From Zygophlyctis sp. KS116 (lineage: Eukaryota; Chytridiomycota), in NCBI GenBank assembly GCA_054661495.1, contig BAAFSQ010000127.1, forward strand, positions 1 to 28,042: DNA of 28,042 nt, read 5' to 3'. This document shows, in pieces, positions 1-10,673 of the stretch. The position numbers and the translations under genes were made by a program. The notes beneath the pieces were generated by a model, which searched no databases, was not told the DNA's origin, and was given only the letters and a program-made list of their open reading frames with translations. Position 1 is the first letter of the stretch. Each line of letters begins with the position of its first letter.

Positions 1-2020
1 CCGTACAAGTCTATAATTTTTTCTTTGATTCCTCGAGTTTCCCCAACGATCAAAAGATCAAGAATTGAATCAACATACTTCTCAAAAGCAACCCGAGGTT
101 GGTCTTGTCTGTCCACATCTAGCAAGATTGTTCCTTTAGAGCCACCTTCAGGGATATCCTAGTTTTAACAAGGAAACCCTACCTTATTCTTTCGTTGCTG
201 AGTAGCTGCAAGGCCATAATTTTCATCCATTAAACTTCGAAGATTGATTCCATAAGCTTCTCGATTTCTTGATCGAACAATACGGATACCTCCACGAGAA
301 ATATCTTCAAATCGCAAATGGAATCCTCTGAATTCACTTCCAACCACCAAGAACATTCCAAAAAGAGGGTTTGGATATTCAATAGGGGGCAGGAAAGAAG
401 GATCCAATCTAAAAGAAAGAGCCACTTTTGTTGGCTGATAAAAATTTGTTTTCAAAACATGTTTGTTGAATCTTACGTAAGATTCAAATATCTAAAATAA
501 GATTAAACAAATTTCACCATGAATTCATGACTATTTTGAACAGTTTTTTTGATTTTTTCAAGCAATTCCTGATCAGATAAAACTGGGACTGTCTGAAGTC
601 GTTGATACGATAATGAAGGACTATAGTTTTAATAATTAGGAAAATACCTTAATTCATTAGTTTCTGGATTGATATAGTGAACCATTGCAAAATTTATATG
701 GCATAGCTTGATCAAATCCGGGTATAATTTAATTATATCTAAAATATACTCACGAGTAAAGGTATCAGTCCGAAGTCTTTTCTTAATTTTCGATAGGACA
801 TCTTGATGTGAAGAATTATTCAAATCCAATAGGGAACTCAAATGCTTGTATTCATTCCCAAGACGATTTAAAAAATGTTGGGCAAAAATCCAACCAACCT
901 AGAATAAGAATCGAAAAATATACATAACCATAAACAGTTTCTTGAACTAATTTTTAGAGATAAAAAAACTTACCACTTAGTTTTCCAACTTGAAAAAAAG
1001 ATTGCAAGGGAGTGGTCGGAAGACAGTAAATAAGCGAAGCTTCTTTAATAATCTGATAGATAGAGACCTCTATCGGAGGGGCCTGACTTTTAGGTATTTG
1101 AGCCAAGTAAAAGTTGAAAATGGTCACACCATTGGCAAATTGTTCTTATTTTAGGTATTAAATTGGTTTACCAACATATTTTCGAGTAGTGTATAAATCA
1201 TAGTAATGATACAAGTCACTGATTGCAGAAAAAAAAGACTGAGTAGTTCTTTGTCTAATTCATCAGCCAAATTTAAATCTTACTTGTATCCAATAACAAG
1301 TCGTTTTTCTCTAGAATTAGGAACGTGAAACATTTCAATCACTGGCCCTGTTCTAACAAGAACCTGCTTCATCACATTTTTATAAATTTCTTTAGTATGA
1401 TCTGTAGCCTTTTCCCAAAAGTTTTTATCAGAAACAAGAGAAATGTCTAGAGCCTCTTCTGAAGACGGTTTCGGGTTTGGAAACACACATTTGGTGAGAA
1501 AGTAACATCTTAGTTTTGAAGCAACCGCACCTGTTCCAAAGGATCTAAAAGATTCTAGACGATACGGACCATTAGGACCATCCAGATATTTCTCATCTAT
1601 ACGCTTTTCATGATGCGGTCCAGTCAATTGACTCACACCTGGAGCAGATGTATGAATATAAACTGCACCTTCATCTGTCTCTCTTTCGAGATTAATTTCA
1701 AGAGAGTTTTGATTTTTTATAAAGGCAAATATTTTAGCAGCATAGAGCGACATTATATGCCCGGCAATAGTTTCAATAGTCTCCTGTTGAAAATACATAT
1801 CATCAATTCCCAAATTCCTAAAATTATTCGGACACAATTACCCATAAAACCAACTCACTTCATTTTGAACTAGTTCTGCAGGAATAAAACCTTTTTGTGA
1901 CACAAATTCACACACCTTTTGGTGCTGCTCAGTCTTTCCAGAAAATGTATTACTGCGATAACCGGCAGAATCAGGTTGGATTGGTACATATTCCTCACTC
2001 AGAGAGCCGTTTGACTGCAT
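1..2020 (-). CDS. GDH2: NAD-specific glutamate dehydrogenase, large fungal (Gdh2) type, 3' end cut by window edge
   Basis: Converts glutamate to 2-oxoglutarate and ammonium using NAD. Nine exons give one open frame of about 603 residues: 1842-2020, 1284-1817, 1172-1254, 974-1144, 924-946, 648-898, 518-620, 183-491 and 1-158. The eight introns are 24-29 nt. Recognisable blocks in order are the N-terminal LGIDDMYFQ region, SAISDLYHYYDLY and RKYVEQFANGVTIFNFYL, then the dehydrogenase core with TKVALSFRLDPSFLP, RGGIRIVRSRN and, across the last intron, QQRKNKDIPEGGSKGTILLD. These match the roughly 1,000-residue Gdh2 family, not the short hexameric enzymes. About 400 C-terminal residues, including the rest of the nucleotide-binding domain, lie beyond base 1. 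The ATG at 2020 is the first in frame and gives the usual family N-terminus. The exon at 924-946 is only 23 nt. The next gene upstream stops 70 bp away on the same strand. Confidence 0.95.
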
Positions 2021-2090
2021 TTAAACGCGAACCTCACGTGGCCCTTGATCACCTGCGTAAACTCCAACTGGAAATGCATAGTCTTCTTTA

Positions 2091-3019
2091 TTAAAAGAAT
2101 GCAAGAGCTTCTTTAGCTCTTTTGCGAGTCAATAATGGCGATCTTAATGCATCTTTAGATGGTGAAACATAAGGCAAAATATTCCACTTATACTTTATAA
2201 TTGTTGAGCCATGCCCCTTGATCTTTTCCATTCTTTCATACAAGGTCAATGTACCCATACAATATAGTCCTATAGAAATGAATACATGCCACCATGCATG
2301 TAATTGAGGATTAAATGGTAAGAAGCTTGTTTCATAATGAGGGTTTATGTATTCACAAAGAAACATATCAGAGAGCCAACAAACAAATGAAGAGATATAG
2401 AAAAATGCACCTCTTTCAAAGAGTAGTAAACTAGGATCAATCTTGTTTTTTCTTAATCTTTGAGCAGAGCGTCTATCAGAGTATAGTCTGAATGCCTGAT
2501 ACAAGGCAAAAATATGAGCAGTATTAAAACTGAGATGGAATAATGCAAATTGTAAAGGTCCATGTGCGACAGTTACCAAAACTGTTAGAAAGGCGCAATA
2601 CAGAATTAATGTTGTGGCTAAAACCAGCCTTTTAAATCCTGATAGAGGATATCGTTGACATAATCCGATAAAGGTATAAGTCATTACACAATATAACATG
2701 GGTACTTCGTCTAATGCCTGACTAAGACGATGTAGAGTGCCATGAAATGCAACAGATCCGATACCCACTTAGAATTATTATTAAAAGGATTACAGATTAT
2801 AGTAGTTAGGAAAGCCAATTTAAATCTCTTCTCTGACCATGGATGCATTATCAATCCCAAGACTCCTGTCAGGACTAGACTAAAGCTACTAAGTGTATTG
2901 TTGAATTCGGCCATGTATTCAGTCATCTCATAGTTTGATTCACACCAATCAACACTGGAAGTGCTAGGCCCCCAGAATCCAGCTATTTCAGATATATTTC
3001 TTTTAAGTTCAAATTTCAT
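2091..3019 (-). CDS. Alkaline ceramidase (ACER/YPC1 family)
   Basis: An integral membrane amidase of the ER or Golgi that cleaves ceramide to sphingoid base and fatty acid. Two exons, 2794-3019 and 2091-2767, separated by a 26-nt intron, encode 300 residues, normal for the family. The N-terminal calcium site is present (D24, W25, E27, N29, E38 in VDWCESN and MAEFNN). The zinc and catalytic residues follow: S80 and H84 in GSVAFHGTL, D95 in the LDEVP motif, and H222/H226 in PQLHAWWHVF. Several hydrophobic segments fit the seven-helix fold. Splicing joins CTTTCCTAACTACTATAATC to the GIGS codons and restores the conserved ILGIGSVAFHG stretch. It lies 70 bp upstream of the GDH gene and 85 bp downstream of the GRAM-VASt gene, all on one strand. 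Whether it prefers phytoceramide or dihydroceramide cannot be told from sequence. Confidence 0.95.
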
Positions 3020-3104
3020 TCTAGTAAATAAATATCGTAAAAATCATGTGTGTGTGGCACACGGTCATTCAAAGGCGTCGCTTAACTCCCACACTTTATA
3101 CATG

Positions 3105-5007
3105 TCATAATACGATAGGATCTTGATTTCGTTCATCCATTTGTGCCTTTAACTTTGTCCAGAGATCGGCTATATGCAATTCTTGCTCAAATAGTCTCCT
3201 TTTAGCCTTCATTAACTGTTCGGATAAATTATCGTCCAACCTAACGTAAATATTTTCTGGAAATACCTGACTTCATTCTGAAGACGATTTTTGATTATAA
3301 TTGATAATATGAGAGCAACTATTATCCCCAATGCAATCCAAAATCTATAATCTTTTCCGAGGTTATTTTCAGGAATTAGAGAAACCTGCCTATTTTCTTC
3401 ATTGGATGTTTTTCTTTCGGGGATTTGAGAGCCGTGAGTTGGCTCTCGTTCTGTATCTGTATTGAATTTCTCTTTTATATAACTAAGAAAGCATGAGTGG
3501 AATAGAATAAGCCAATCCAAAACAGCCGATTCAATATGTCCTAAAGAAATCATCATATTCAAAATAATACCTTTTGAATTATTGTTCTTTTTGAGAAAAT
3601 CGACCTGGGCTGATATAGTTAGCCTTGATTTGTTTAAAAGCTTCATCGCAGATGCATAATGTATTTTAATTAAAACGACATCTGTGTATGTCGAGTTCTG
3701 AAGTCGAATGGTTGATTCAAGCTTTACATAGGTATTGAATTTCTTCAGTACCTGCTTTTCCATGAATAATACAGTTGATGCCGCTATATATTTACATTTG
3801 GAAATAATATACATTGAGGCAACTTAATGTTTGGGGAGTAAATAAGATTTCTACTCCAGCTACTGCCATCTTGCTTCCAATTACCTACAAAAAGTCCTAT
3901 ATATTTGAATTAAAAAATATACCATTTGTACCACAAATCTTATGAATCTGACTCCAAGAACTCCATGAATCGCTAAATAACTGAGAGAAAACATTTAAAA
4001 AATCTACATTTAAACTTATTTCAAGTAATTCCCAGTTTAATGGAATGCCCGGGCCAAAAGAAGATCCATTGCTAAAACTTAGACTACCACGAGGACTATT
4101 TCCATGACGTTTATAACTGGCTTCAGGGAAGCTTAAACGTTCCGAAACGGCTTCATCAGACGTAATATTATTTGGCGTACCAATAATGCTATCAGGAATG
4201 TTAGAACTAGCAGCTGAATTAGCAAAACTATTCACATTCTCCATGATTGGGCTATAAGTTTGAGCTCTTTTTAATTCATCATTGGATTGTATATTATGAT
4301 TCAGCAAGAAAGAACCCCTAGAATTCAAAGGCGATTTAATTTCTTCAAAATTCGCATCTAAATTACATTCATTATCACTCTATACTGTGAATTCAATGAG
4401 CTTACAATTTTTTGATTTTCCCAAAATTCCATCATTAAATCAAATGCCAAATCTCTTTTAGTGAACGAAAGGAAAAAACTAGAAATTATTACTAAATAAC
4501 TTACTGAACTTCATCTTCAACCCAAATACTGATTGCATTAGGAATCATACCCATGGTATTCTTTTTTTCAACTTTTGTAACCTGATCATATGGTATTTCT
4601 AGTGTATAGTTACGATTAAAGACATTAGAGTAAAAGCATGCATATCGGGGAGTAAGATAAATCTTTCCTTGCATAATAATATCTTTTTCCAATGCGCAGG
4701 TAAAACTCTTAATGACAACTTCTCCAGTAAAATATAGACGAGGAAAATGACGCTGAAAAGACTTCTTTACAGCTTCAATTGCAGAAGAAACTCTTTCAGT
4801 ATTTATCTTTTGGACAGAGAGATCAATCTTTGACGGCTCTGTGGCACTGCGCTGATGATTTCTATCAGCCGGAACCTCAATATTCAAAGATGATGATGAA
4901 GCACTCTTGCTCTCAAGCCCCTTCCTCCTAAAAGACCATTTGCGGCCCACAGTTGACTCCTCAGTCTCTTCTTGACTCTTTGAAACTTTCTTGCGTCTGC
5001 GAAACAT
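3105..5007 (-). CDS. GRAM-VASt domain membrane protein (Lam/Ysp/Aster sterol-transfer family)
   Basis: Six exons (4505-5007, 4406-4478, 3923-4379, 3813-3896, 3267-3783, 3105-3240) with 26-29-nt introns encode 589 residues. Domains in order: a basic, Ser-rich leader (1-80); a GRAM domain (about 84-190) with SFTCALEKDIIMQGKIYLTP, FYSNVF and the IPNAISIWV strand; a low-complexity linker; a VASt/StART-like domain (about 310-480) starting LEISLNVDFLNVFSQLFSD and containing NGLFVGNWKQDG; one membrane helix (about 510-527, FWIALGIIVALILSIII); and a short charged, helical tail ending in DPIVL. This order is that of ER-anchored proteins that move sterol at membrane contact sites. That role is inferred from architecture. 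The VASt domain is diverged and was found only after the exons were joined, so the family call is good but the ligand is uncertain. The stop codon lies 85 bp from the ceramidase start, and Rpn1 ends 33 bp upstream of this ATG. Confidence 0.87.
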
Positions 5008-5040
5008 TCAGTCTGGTAAAGGTCAAAAATATCAGAATCT

Positions 5041-7888
5041 TTATTTTCCAACATTTTCATCTTCTTCCATCCAATCAGGATTCTTCTTCAAAAGAACAAT
5101 ACCTTCCAAGACCGGTGTCAAAGATGTATACTCTTCAGTCGCTAATTCTGCTCTTTCAGTATACCCCAATAACACTGGCGTCGAATGTGTTTGAAATCCG
5201 GTAATGGTTTTTGGACGGCCTGCTTGTCCAACAACGTCTACTGCTTGTCCAACTCTCACACTGGTAGATAAAGGAGTTAAATTCTCGTCCAAAGTTAGCA
5301 AAAAGCGTGGGTACATTGCAGTTACAAGGTAATACAGAAGATAATGACTCTTTCCAAAGATAACTTGAGTTTAATTAAATTAGATCTTACAGGTTTTTGA
5401 ATCAGTAAAGGCAGTTAAAACGACAAATAAACCTGATAATGAGACGGGTGATAGTAATGAACGATTTGAAACGAATGGATTAATTGTCAAAGTCCCTTTA
5501 CCCATATGAAGTAATCCCTATAATCAGCTAAATATAATATACTTGAGCGATTCGAACCATAAACAATGTATTGGGTTCTCTATGATAATAAGCAGCCAGT
5601 TGTCGAAGCATTTGGGCAAGTCGAGCATTGTTTGTTCCAGCACCAACAAGGCCCATTGATAGAATCGCATTCACTGCTACTTCAGAATCATGATCATGAG
5701 AATATTTTGAGAGGATATCCAGAATGTTTACAACAGGATTAGAAGCACATAATAGACCTAATGCTAAAGGAACAGAACGGCGAATGACAGGCTCTCCATA
5801 ATGCATCTAGAATTAAAAAATTAGTCTGCATACCAAGTGATTAAAGGTGCGCATGGCCATTTCTGTGCCAATATCTTCTCCCATTGCAATCATTGCAACA
5901 CCAATAACTGCAAAAGATTGAAATTTATCATCTTCCTTCTCATGATCTATGTGATCATTACAATAAGCCAACATTTTTTGGATCTGAAGAACATTTCCAG
6001 TACCTTAAAATAAATCGGAAAAATATATACCAGCATAAGCGCTCATTTCAACCATGACTTGCATTGTCTTGGAGATTGGATGTTCTATTACCTTTAAGGT
6101 TTCTAAAGTTGCATCTGCAGCTTCTTGACGACCTATGATTAGAAATAATCCCTAGAAATACCAATGAAAAGAAGGGCCAGACCTGTTCCCATGAGTCTAC
6201 TGTAGGTATCCTTGAGTGAAGTTTCATCTCTTTCCATCAATGTCTGTAAAATAGTTGATGCAACATCTCCATTGCATGTTCCTACAAAGACAAGACCCAA
6301 AGAGAGCGCAGCTAGTGAAGATAATTCCATGGTTACAGTTGTATCTGAGACAATAGGTAAAAGTAGCTCCAAAACTTCTTCACGGCGAGTCCCAGCATAA
6401 GCAATACCCAAACTAAAAAACATCAATCCAAATATAAATACCCTGCAATAGCTGCAATTCTCAAACATACTTTTGCATCATTGACGTGTTCAGAAAGTAG
6501 TGCAAGAGCTGGATCAGATTCATTTCTGACTCCTGAAGTAACAATCCCAATAGATAGTAAAGCCCCCGCCTTAAAATAAAAACGCAAAATGTTACCTTTA
6601 TATAATCTTCCTGTGAATAGAGATATTTGTCGATTTGACTCAATCCAGAGTCTACATCCCAAAGTAAAATCATTCCTAGAGAAGCCGAAGCACTCATCAT
6701 GCCATGCTCCTTATTTTTATAGATCCAATTCCCATCCTCTGAAGCAGTCAAAAGTTTATCTGCTCCAAATCCAGCATTTACAAAAGCATTAACAAAAGTA
6801 GAAGCCAAATTCTGTTTTGCAGAATCTACATTTGTAGAAGAAAACCCAGGGCGGGTATTTTCTAAATGACTTTTATAAATATCCTCTGGCGTCTTTGGCT
6901 CAGCGACATCTAAGTCTTTTGCCAAAGAATGGAAATAATCAGAGAGTTTAGAGTTACTTAAAATTTCTGCCAACTCCTCATCTTCAGTCTCAATAATCTG
7001 ATTCTGCCTTGCCAAAATAAAAGCCAATTGCTTCTTTACAGCCCTAAAATATCAAAAACTTGAAAAATTACGAATCTGGACAATTAGTAAAATCCGACTG
7101 AATCAATTCTTGATCATTTAATTTCAATGATACTTGCAATGCTTGAGGATATCTAGACATTTTACAGTAAATCGCATGTGCAGTCTTTAGAATAGAAATA
7201 TCATCTGGAGGAGTCACAAATGGAACACAACTTTTTTTAAATTTTTTTAAAAAATATATACCTTAGTATGTACAGACAAACTCTTTCAAAAGTGTTTTTA
7301 TCGACAAAATCTACCAATTTATCGACTTGTTCCAACTCCAACAATAAATCACACGCATCAGCTTCAGCATTATGTTTTAAAAAGAATGGAATAATTTCTA
7401 GAGCCACTTTCACTACTACATCTACCGACTCATTAGCCTCCAAGAGTGAATTATATTCAGCCATTAATTCCATTGACAAGTGCCTAAAAATGAGAATAAA
7501 TTATTTACCGAACGTATTCATGCCCCCAAGACTCTGCCGACTCTAGAGTTCCCAAGAGTCTAAATCGAAGAGAATCCCTCTTTTCTGAATCACCATAAGA
7601 CATTGAGAGAACAGATAGAATATCCGAAAGAAATTTCTTTTCTTTCCCATCTTTCCACTTTGCCCAAGTTTTCAAAAGTGGTTCATAGTGTCCCTTCAAG
7701 TACTTTAGCGGTTTGGGAACAGACGTCATTGAAGACGTTGAAGATTTAATCAAGGATTTTAATTGTTCAAGTGCAGGAATATAAAGACTAGAATTGTCTT
7801 CCTGTAAACGCAAACTCAGTAAATCTAATTCGGACACAAGACCAGCATCCTCTTCGGGAACAGTTTCAATTTCCTTTTCTTTTGTCAT
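5041..7888 (-). CDS. RPN1: 26S proteasome regulatory subunit Rpn1 (PSMD2)
   Basis: The largest base subunit of the 19S particle, which docks ubiquitin receptors and Ubp6. Eleven exons encode 857 residues against 908 in human. They are 7509-7888, 7262-7483, 7072-7230, 6596-7043, 6442-6569, 6162-6412, 6031-6132, 5834-6003, 5543-5806, 5391-5517 and 5041-5363. The ten introns are 25-31 nt. Conserved blocks run the full length: [60 protein letters not shown], the proteasome/cyclosome repeats, [33 protein letters not shown] and the C-terminal [20 protein letters not shown] with ELATEEY and [13 protein letters not shown]. The N-terminus is shorter than in animals. The ATG at 7888 is the first in frame. 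It sits between the GRAM-VASt gene (33 bp downstream) and a ubiquitin-conjugating enzyme gene (55 bp upstream), the latter a functionally related neighbour. Confidence 0.97.
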
Positions 7889-7943
7889 GTTTTTTTTAAC
7901 GAAAACGCGTGTTTTTTGATTCTACAAGTGTCTTGTTAAAGGA

Positions 7944-8615
7944 TTAATCTTCCTCTTCAGACTCATCTTCCTCTTCAGGCTCCCAGAAATTATCTTCTTC
8001 TAGATTTGAATCTGGAGACTTTAGACTAAATGCAGAATTCCATTCTTCTTCTGATAATGGAATTTTTAGATCTGGTGGCACTTGTCCTTGAGAGAGTGCC
8101 ACCTGGTCTTTTACAATTATTACAAATGATTCATAGTCATTTCTATACATGACACCTGCATCAATATTTGCTGGTGATGATGTGTTTGGATCAGCTAAAA
8201 GAGAAATTACAGAGAGTAAAATAGATTCTACTGTTTGTGTTGGATTCCATCTTTCTGAAGCAGTCTCACCAGAGAGTGGATCATCTCCAGGAGGATGTAA
8301 AATTGAAATGCATAATTTACCGTCTGGATATATATTCGGACTAGAATTAAAAATTAAGTAAAATTACTGAAATATCGGATTTACAAATGTAAATGAAGGT
8401 GGAGAGAATGGAAAATCTAGAGGAAAGGATAATATAGCTTTGAAATATCCTCCAGAGTAAATCGTTCCTGGAGGTCCAACGATTCCAATTTCCCATTTAA
8501 ATATATCATCATTTTCTAAAGATACTCTAGTTCCTGGAATAGGATGAGAGACCAAGTCTATTGTTAAATTACTCAATATACTCTTTAATTGCTTTTGTAA
8601 TGCATATAGTGCCAT
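7944..8615 (-). CDS. CDC34: Ubiquitin-conjugating enzyme E2, Cdc34/UBE2R type
   Basis: Transfers ubiquitin, in this subfamily usually with SCF-type cullin ligases. Two exons (8368-8615, 7944-8340) with a 27-nt intron encode 214 residues. The UBC fold is complete: PLDFPFSPPSFTF, then the HPN motif and active-site Cys93 in HPNIYPDGKLCISIL. The intron falls inside the His codon of HPN. After the active site comes the acidic loop typical of Cdc34, UBE2R and UBE2G (PPGDDPLSGETASERWNPTQ), followed by LLSVISLLADPNTSSPANID. The C-terminus is strongly acidic (EEEDESEEED), a Cdc34/UBE2R hallmark that in yeast and human binds the basic groove of the cullin. The Cdc34 assignment over UBE2G rests on this tail and on ADPNTSSPANIDAGVMYR. 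It starts 36 bp from the eIF3d stop and ends 55 bp before Rpn1. Confidence 0.93.
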
Positions 8616-8651
8616 TTAATCTATGCGATTAATTCCGATAAAAAGGTTTTT

Positions 8652-10431
8652 TTAAATTCTAAATAATTCCATGACAGGCTTGTTAGGAGATTTTATCAAG
8701 ACAAAATCACCATCAGATTGAGTCAAAAGGAAATCAATCAGTGTCTTTACTATTCCCCATCCAGAATAAATGTTTAAGTTTAGTTGAGATGCTAAATCAT
8801 CAGGTTTCATGGTTTGAATTGCTAAAATTCCATGACGACGACGATCTTTGGGATTCTTTCGGCTTAAAAATCCTAATTTTATCTGATCAGCACCAGCTAA
8901 TATAGCTTCAGTCGCTTGTACAGTCAATCTAAAGCCATTATTCTTATATTCAGTGGCAAGAACTGCACCACGAGTAGAGTCTAGTTTTTGACGCCAATCA
9001 GGAGTATTACTCACCCTACAGTCATACTCTAATAGTGTAGATAAACTAACAAATTGAGTGTCTTTTTGAGGGTATGTTGATTTAAACTTTTCAGAAATTC
9101 CAATAGATGACACAGATCCAGGGCAATGCAGCGCAGCATCAATATGAGTACGAACAAACATGGAAATATCATTGCCCAAATTCCATCTTCTATATCTGTA
9201 AAGCATTGGAGCAGGGCATGTCCATGGAATCGCATCTTTAAATTCAACGTTTTCAGTCTAATTCTTTAATTTAAATAAAATTACAGGACTAACAACTTGA
9301 TTCTTAAAGACTCTGTCAACAAATGTGGCTTCCATTGCTAAAGCAACAGAAGAGTTCATGGATTCCTTATCATCAGTTGGAGGTTCAGTAGCATTTTCAT
9401 TTACAGATAATAAATCTTCAAAATTAGAGATTTAGACTTACCCAAAGGACAATTTTCTCTTTTATCAAAAACCAACTTGTTTCCCTTTTTTGAAATTTTT
9501 ACATCCCAAGAATAAAGAGAGCGGGTTGACGCCATGAGAACGGCTAATATCGTATCAGTAATAATAACAGTATTTTTAGATGATTCAGATTCCAACTAAG
9601 ATAAATATTTTAACAATTACCTTTTTTAGAATTGGATCTTGACTTGATGTTTGATTTGGAATCGATGTTCCTGATCCAATACAATTGATCTCTGTCTTTA
9701 CAGATAATTTATCAAAAGAATTATCAATATAACCCAAACTTCCATAAAATCCACTATTTAATTAGAAAGAGAATTTTTAAGATTTCGAATGATCAGGCAG
9801 TGTGAATAAAACGCTTCATTATTTTAAATTCAGTTTTAGATTGTCATCACTTCATTCTTTAAAAAAAAACTTACACATCAACAGGATCATCAACTTCAAA
9901 ATAAAGACTACTTAAGCGAACAAAGTCTAATTCCTCTATTTGCTCCCATTCTGGCTCTATTTTAACAGAAGGATCTCTGACCCTAAAGTTCTTCTCTGGC
10001 TGTCCCCCTCTAGAAGTCTTTTTAGACTGTGAAAAGGTATAATCTCTTTTAAAAGACTTTGATCCCCATGAAGCCACAGGCGCAGCTCCTTTAGCGGTCC
10101 CCTTTGATTTTGTTTTTGCAACCGGTCCCCTATCAACAATTGAGAAATCCGCTTCTTCAGTCGCCGAGATCTGATAAGAAAACGCACTAGTAAATTCAGT
10201 CCCAAAAGCTTCAATTTGAGCTCCCATCTTCTTTCGTCCCTTGTATTCATCAGTTTTTCTCGCAGACTCTAGAGACTCTTCAGTTGGAGAGACCCAGTCC
10301 GCAATCTTTCCGATCCGATCAGTCTTTGAGAAGGGAGTGTAGGGAATATGATGATTTAGTTTAAGAGCATTCTTTGGTCCCCATCCTTGATCCCATGGAG
10401 GAAATTTTAATTCTTGCATCGATTCTTTCAT
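8652..10431 (-). CDS. Translation initiation factor eIF3 subunit d
   Basis: The eIF3 subunit that contacts mRNA near the ribosome exit site and, in animals, can bind the cap. Five exons (9875-10431, 9621-9753, 9442-9595, 9285-9415, 8652-9257) encode 526 residues, close to the 548 of human. Conserved stretches include PYTPFSKTDRIGKIADW near the N-terminus, TDTILAVLMASTRSLYSWD, YRYRRWNLGNDI, DWRQKLDSTRGAVLATE, LAGADQIKLGFLSR and the C-terminal GWGIVKTLIDFLL. The long acidic tail of the animal protein is missing. Three introns are 25-27 nt. The first, 9754-9874, is 121 nt and contains a C/D snoRNA. It interrupts the Val codon in DPVDV. The gene diverges from the PCM1-like gene across 242 bp. Confidence 0.96.
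9787..9857 (-). ncRNA. Intronic C/D-box snoRNA in eIF3d intron 1
   Basis: Seen in the minus strand of the only long intron (9754-9874). A 6-bp terminal stem GAATGA/TCATTC (9852-9857 with 9787-9792) encloses a perfect C box GTGATGA (9844-9850) and a D box CTGA (9793-9796). Internal boxes are D' CTGA (9830-9833) and C' ATAATGA (9816-9822, one mismatch to RTGATGA). The length is 71 nt, typical of the class. It starts 17 nt after the 5' splice site and ends 33 nt before the 3' splice site, as expected for a processed intronic snoRNA. Guide segments are CAATCTAAAA upstream of D' and a 19-nt segment ending CACACTGC upstream of D. The rRNA target nucleotides were not identified. Confidence 0.85.
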
Positions 10432-10673
10432 TGAAAAAGAAAAATGTCTAGGTTTTAAGCCGCACTGAACATTCGCCCTACTTGATGTCCGATTGTCTAG
10501 TATTACAAGTGTTTTAGTTTTATGGATCAGTTTATAGATTATAATCCATGATCAATTAGAATTTTTAAAGTGATCAATATTAGAATCTTGTAAAACACTT
10601 GAATCAGTCAGTCTGTCCGAGCGGAGTCTTTATAGCGGGACAAAGAAATTAAAATCTAAAATCTAAAATTAAA
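10432..10673. promoter_or_regulatory. Divergent intergenic spacer between eIF3d and the PCM1-like gene (242 bp)
   Basis: The longest non-coding stretch in the window. It must hold the promoters and 5' untranslated regions of both divergent genes. Its centre is an 11-bp inverted repeat listed separately. Next to the plus-strand start there is an AAAATCTA direct repeat (about 10651-10666) just before the ATG at 10674. I see no clear TATA box, tRNA or known snRNA. Confidence 0.5.
10506..10601. repeat. 11-bp inverted repeat enclosing two smaller hairpins; candidate structured RNA or small TIR element
   Basis: CAAGTGTTTTA at 10506-10516 is exactly complementary to TAAAACACTTG at 10591-10601. Inside lie ATGGAT/ATCCAT (10522-10527 with 10544-10549) and two TGATCA copies (10549-10554 and 10571-10576). 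The TGATCA copies belong to an imperfect direct duplication, TGATCAATTAGAAT and TGATCAATATTAGAAT. The whole could fold as a branched RNA of about 96 nt, or be a small terminal-inverted-repeat insertion. No target-site duplication or known RNA motif is evident. Confidence 0.4.

Noticed and set aside
10614-10624. TGTCCGAGCGG, similar to the A box of a tRNA-Leu or tRNA-Ser gene
   Set aside because: No B box (GTTCNANNC) follows and there is no acceptor stem. Taken as chance in the spacer.
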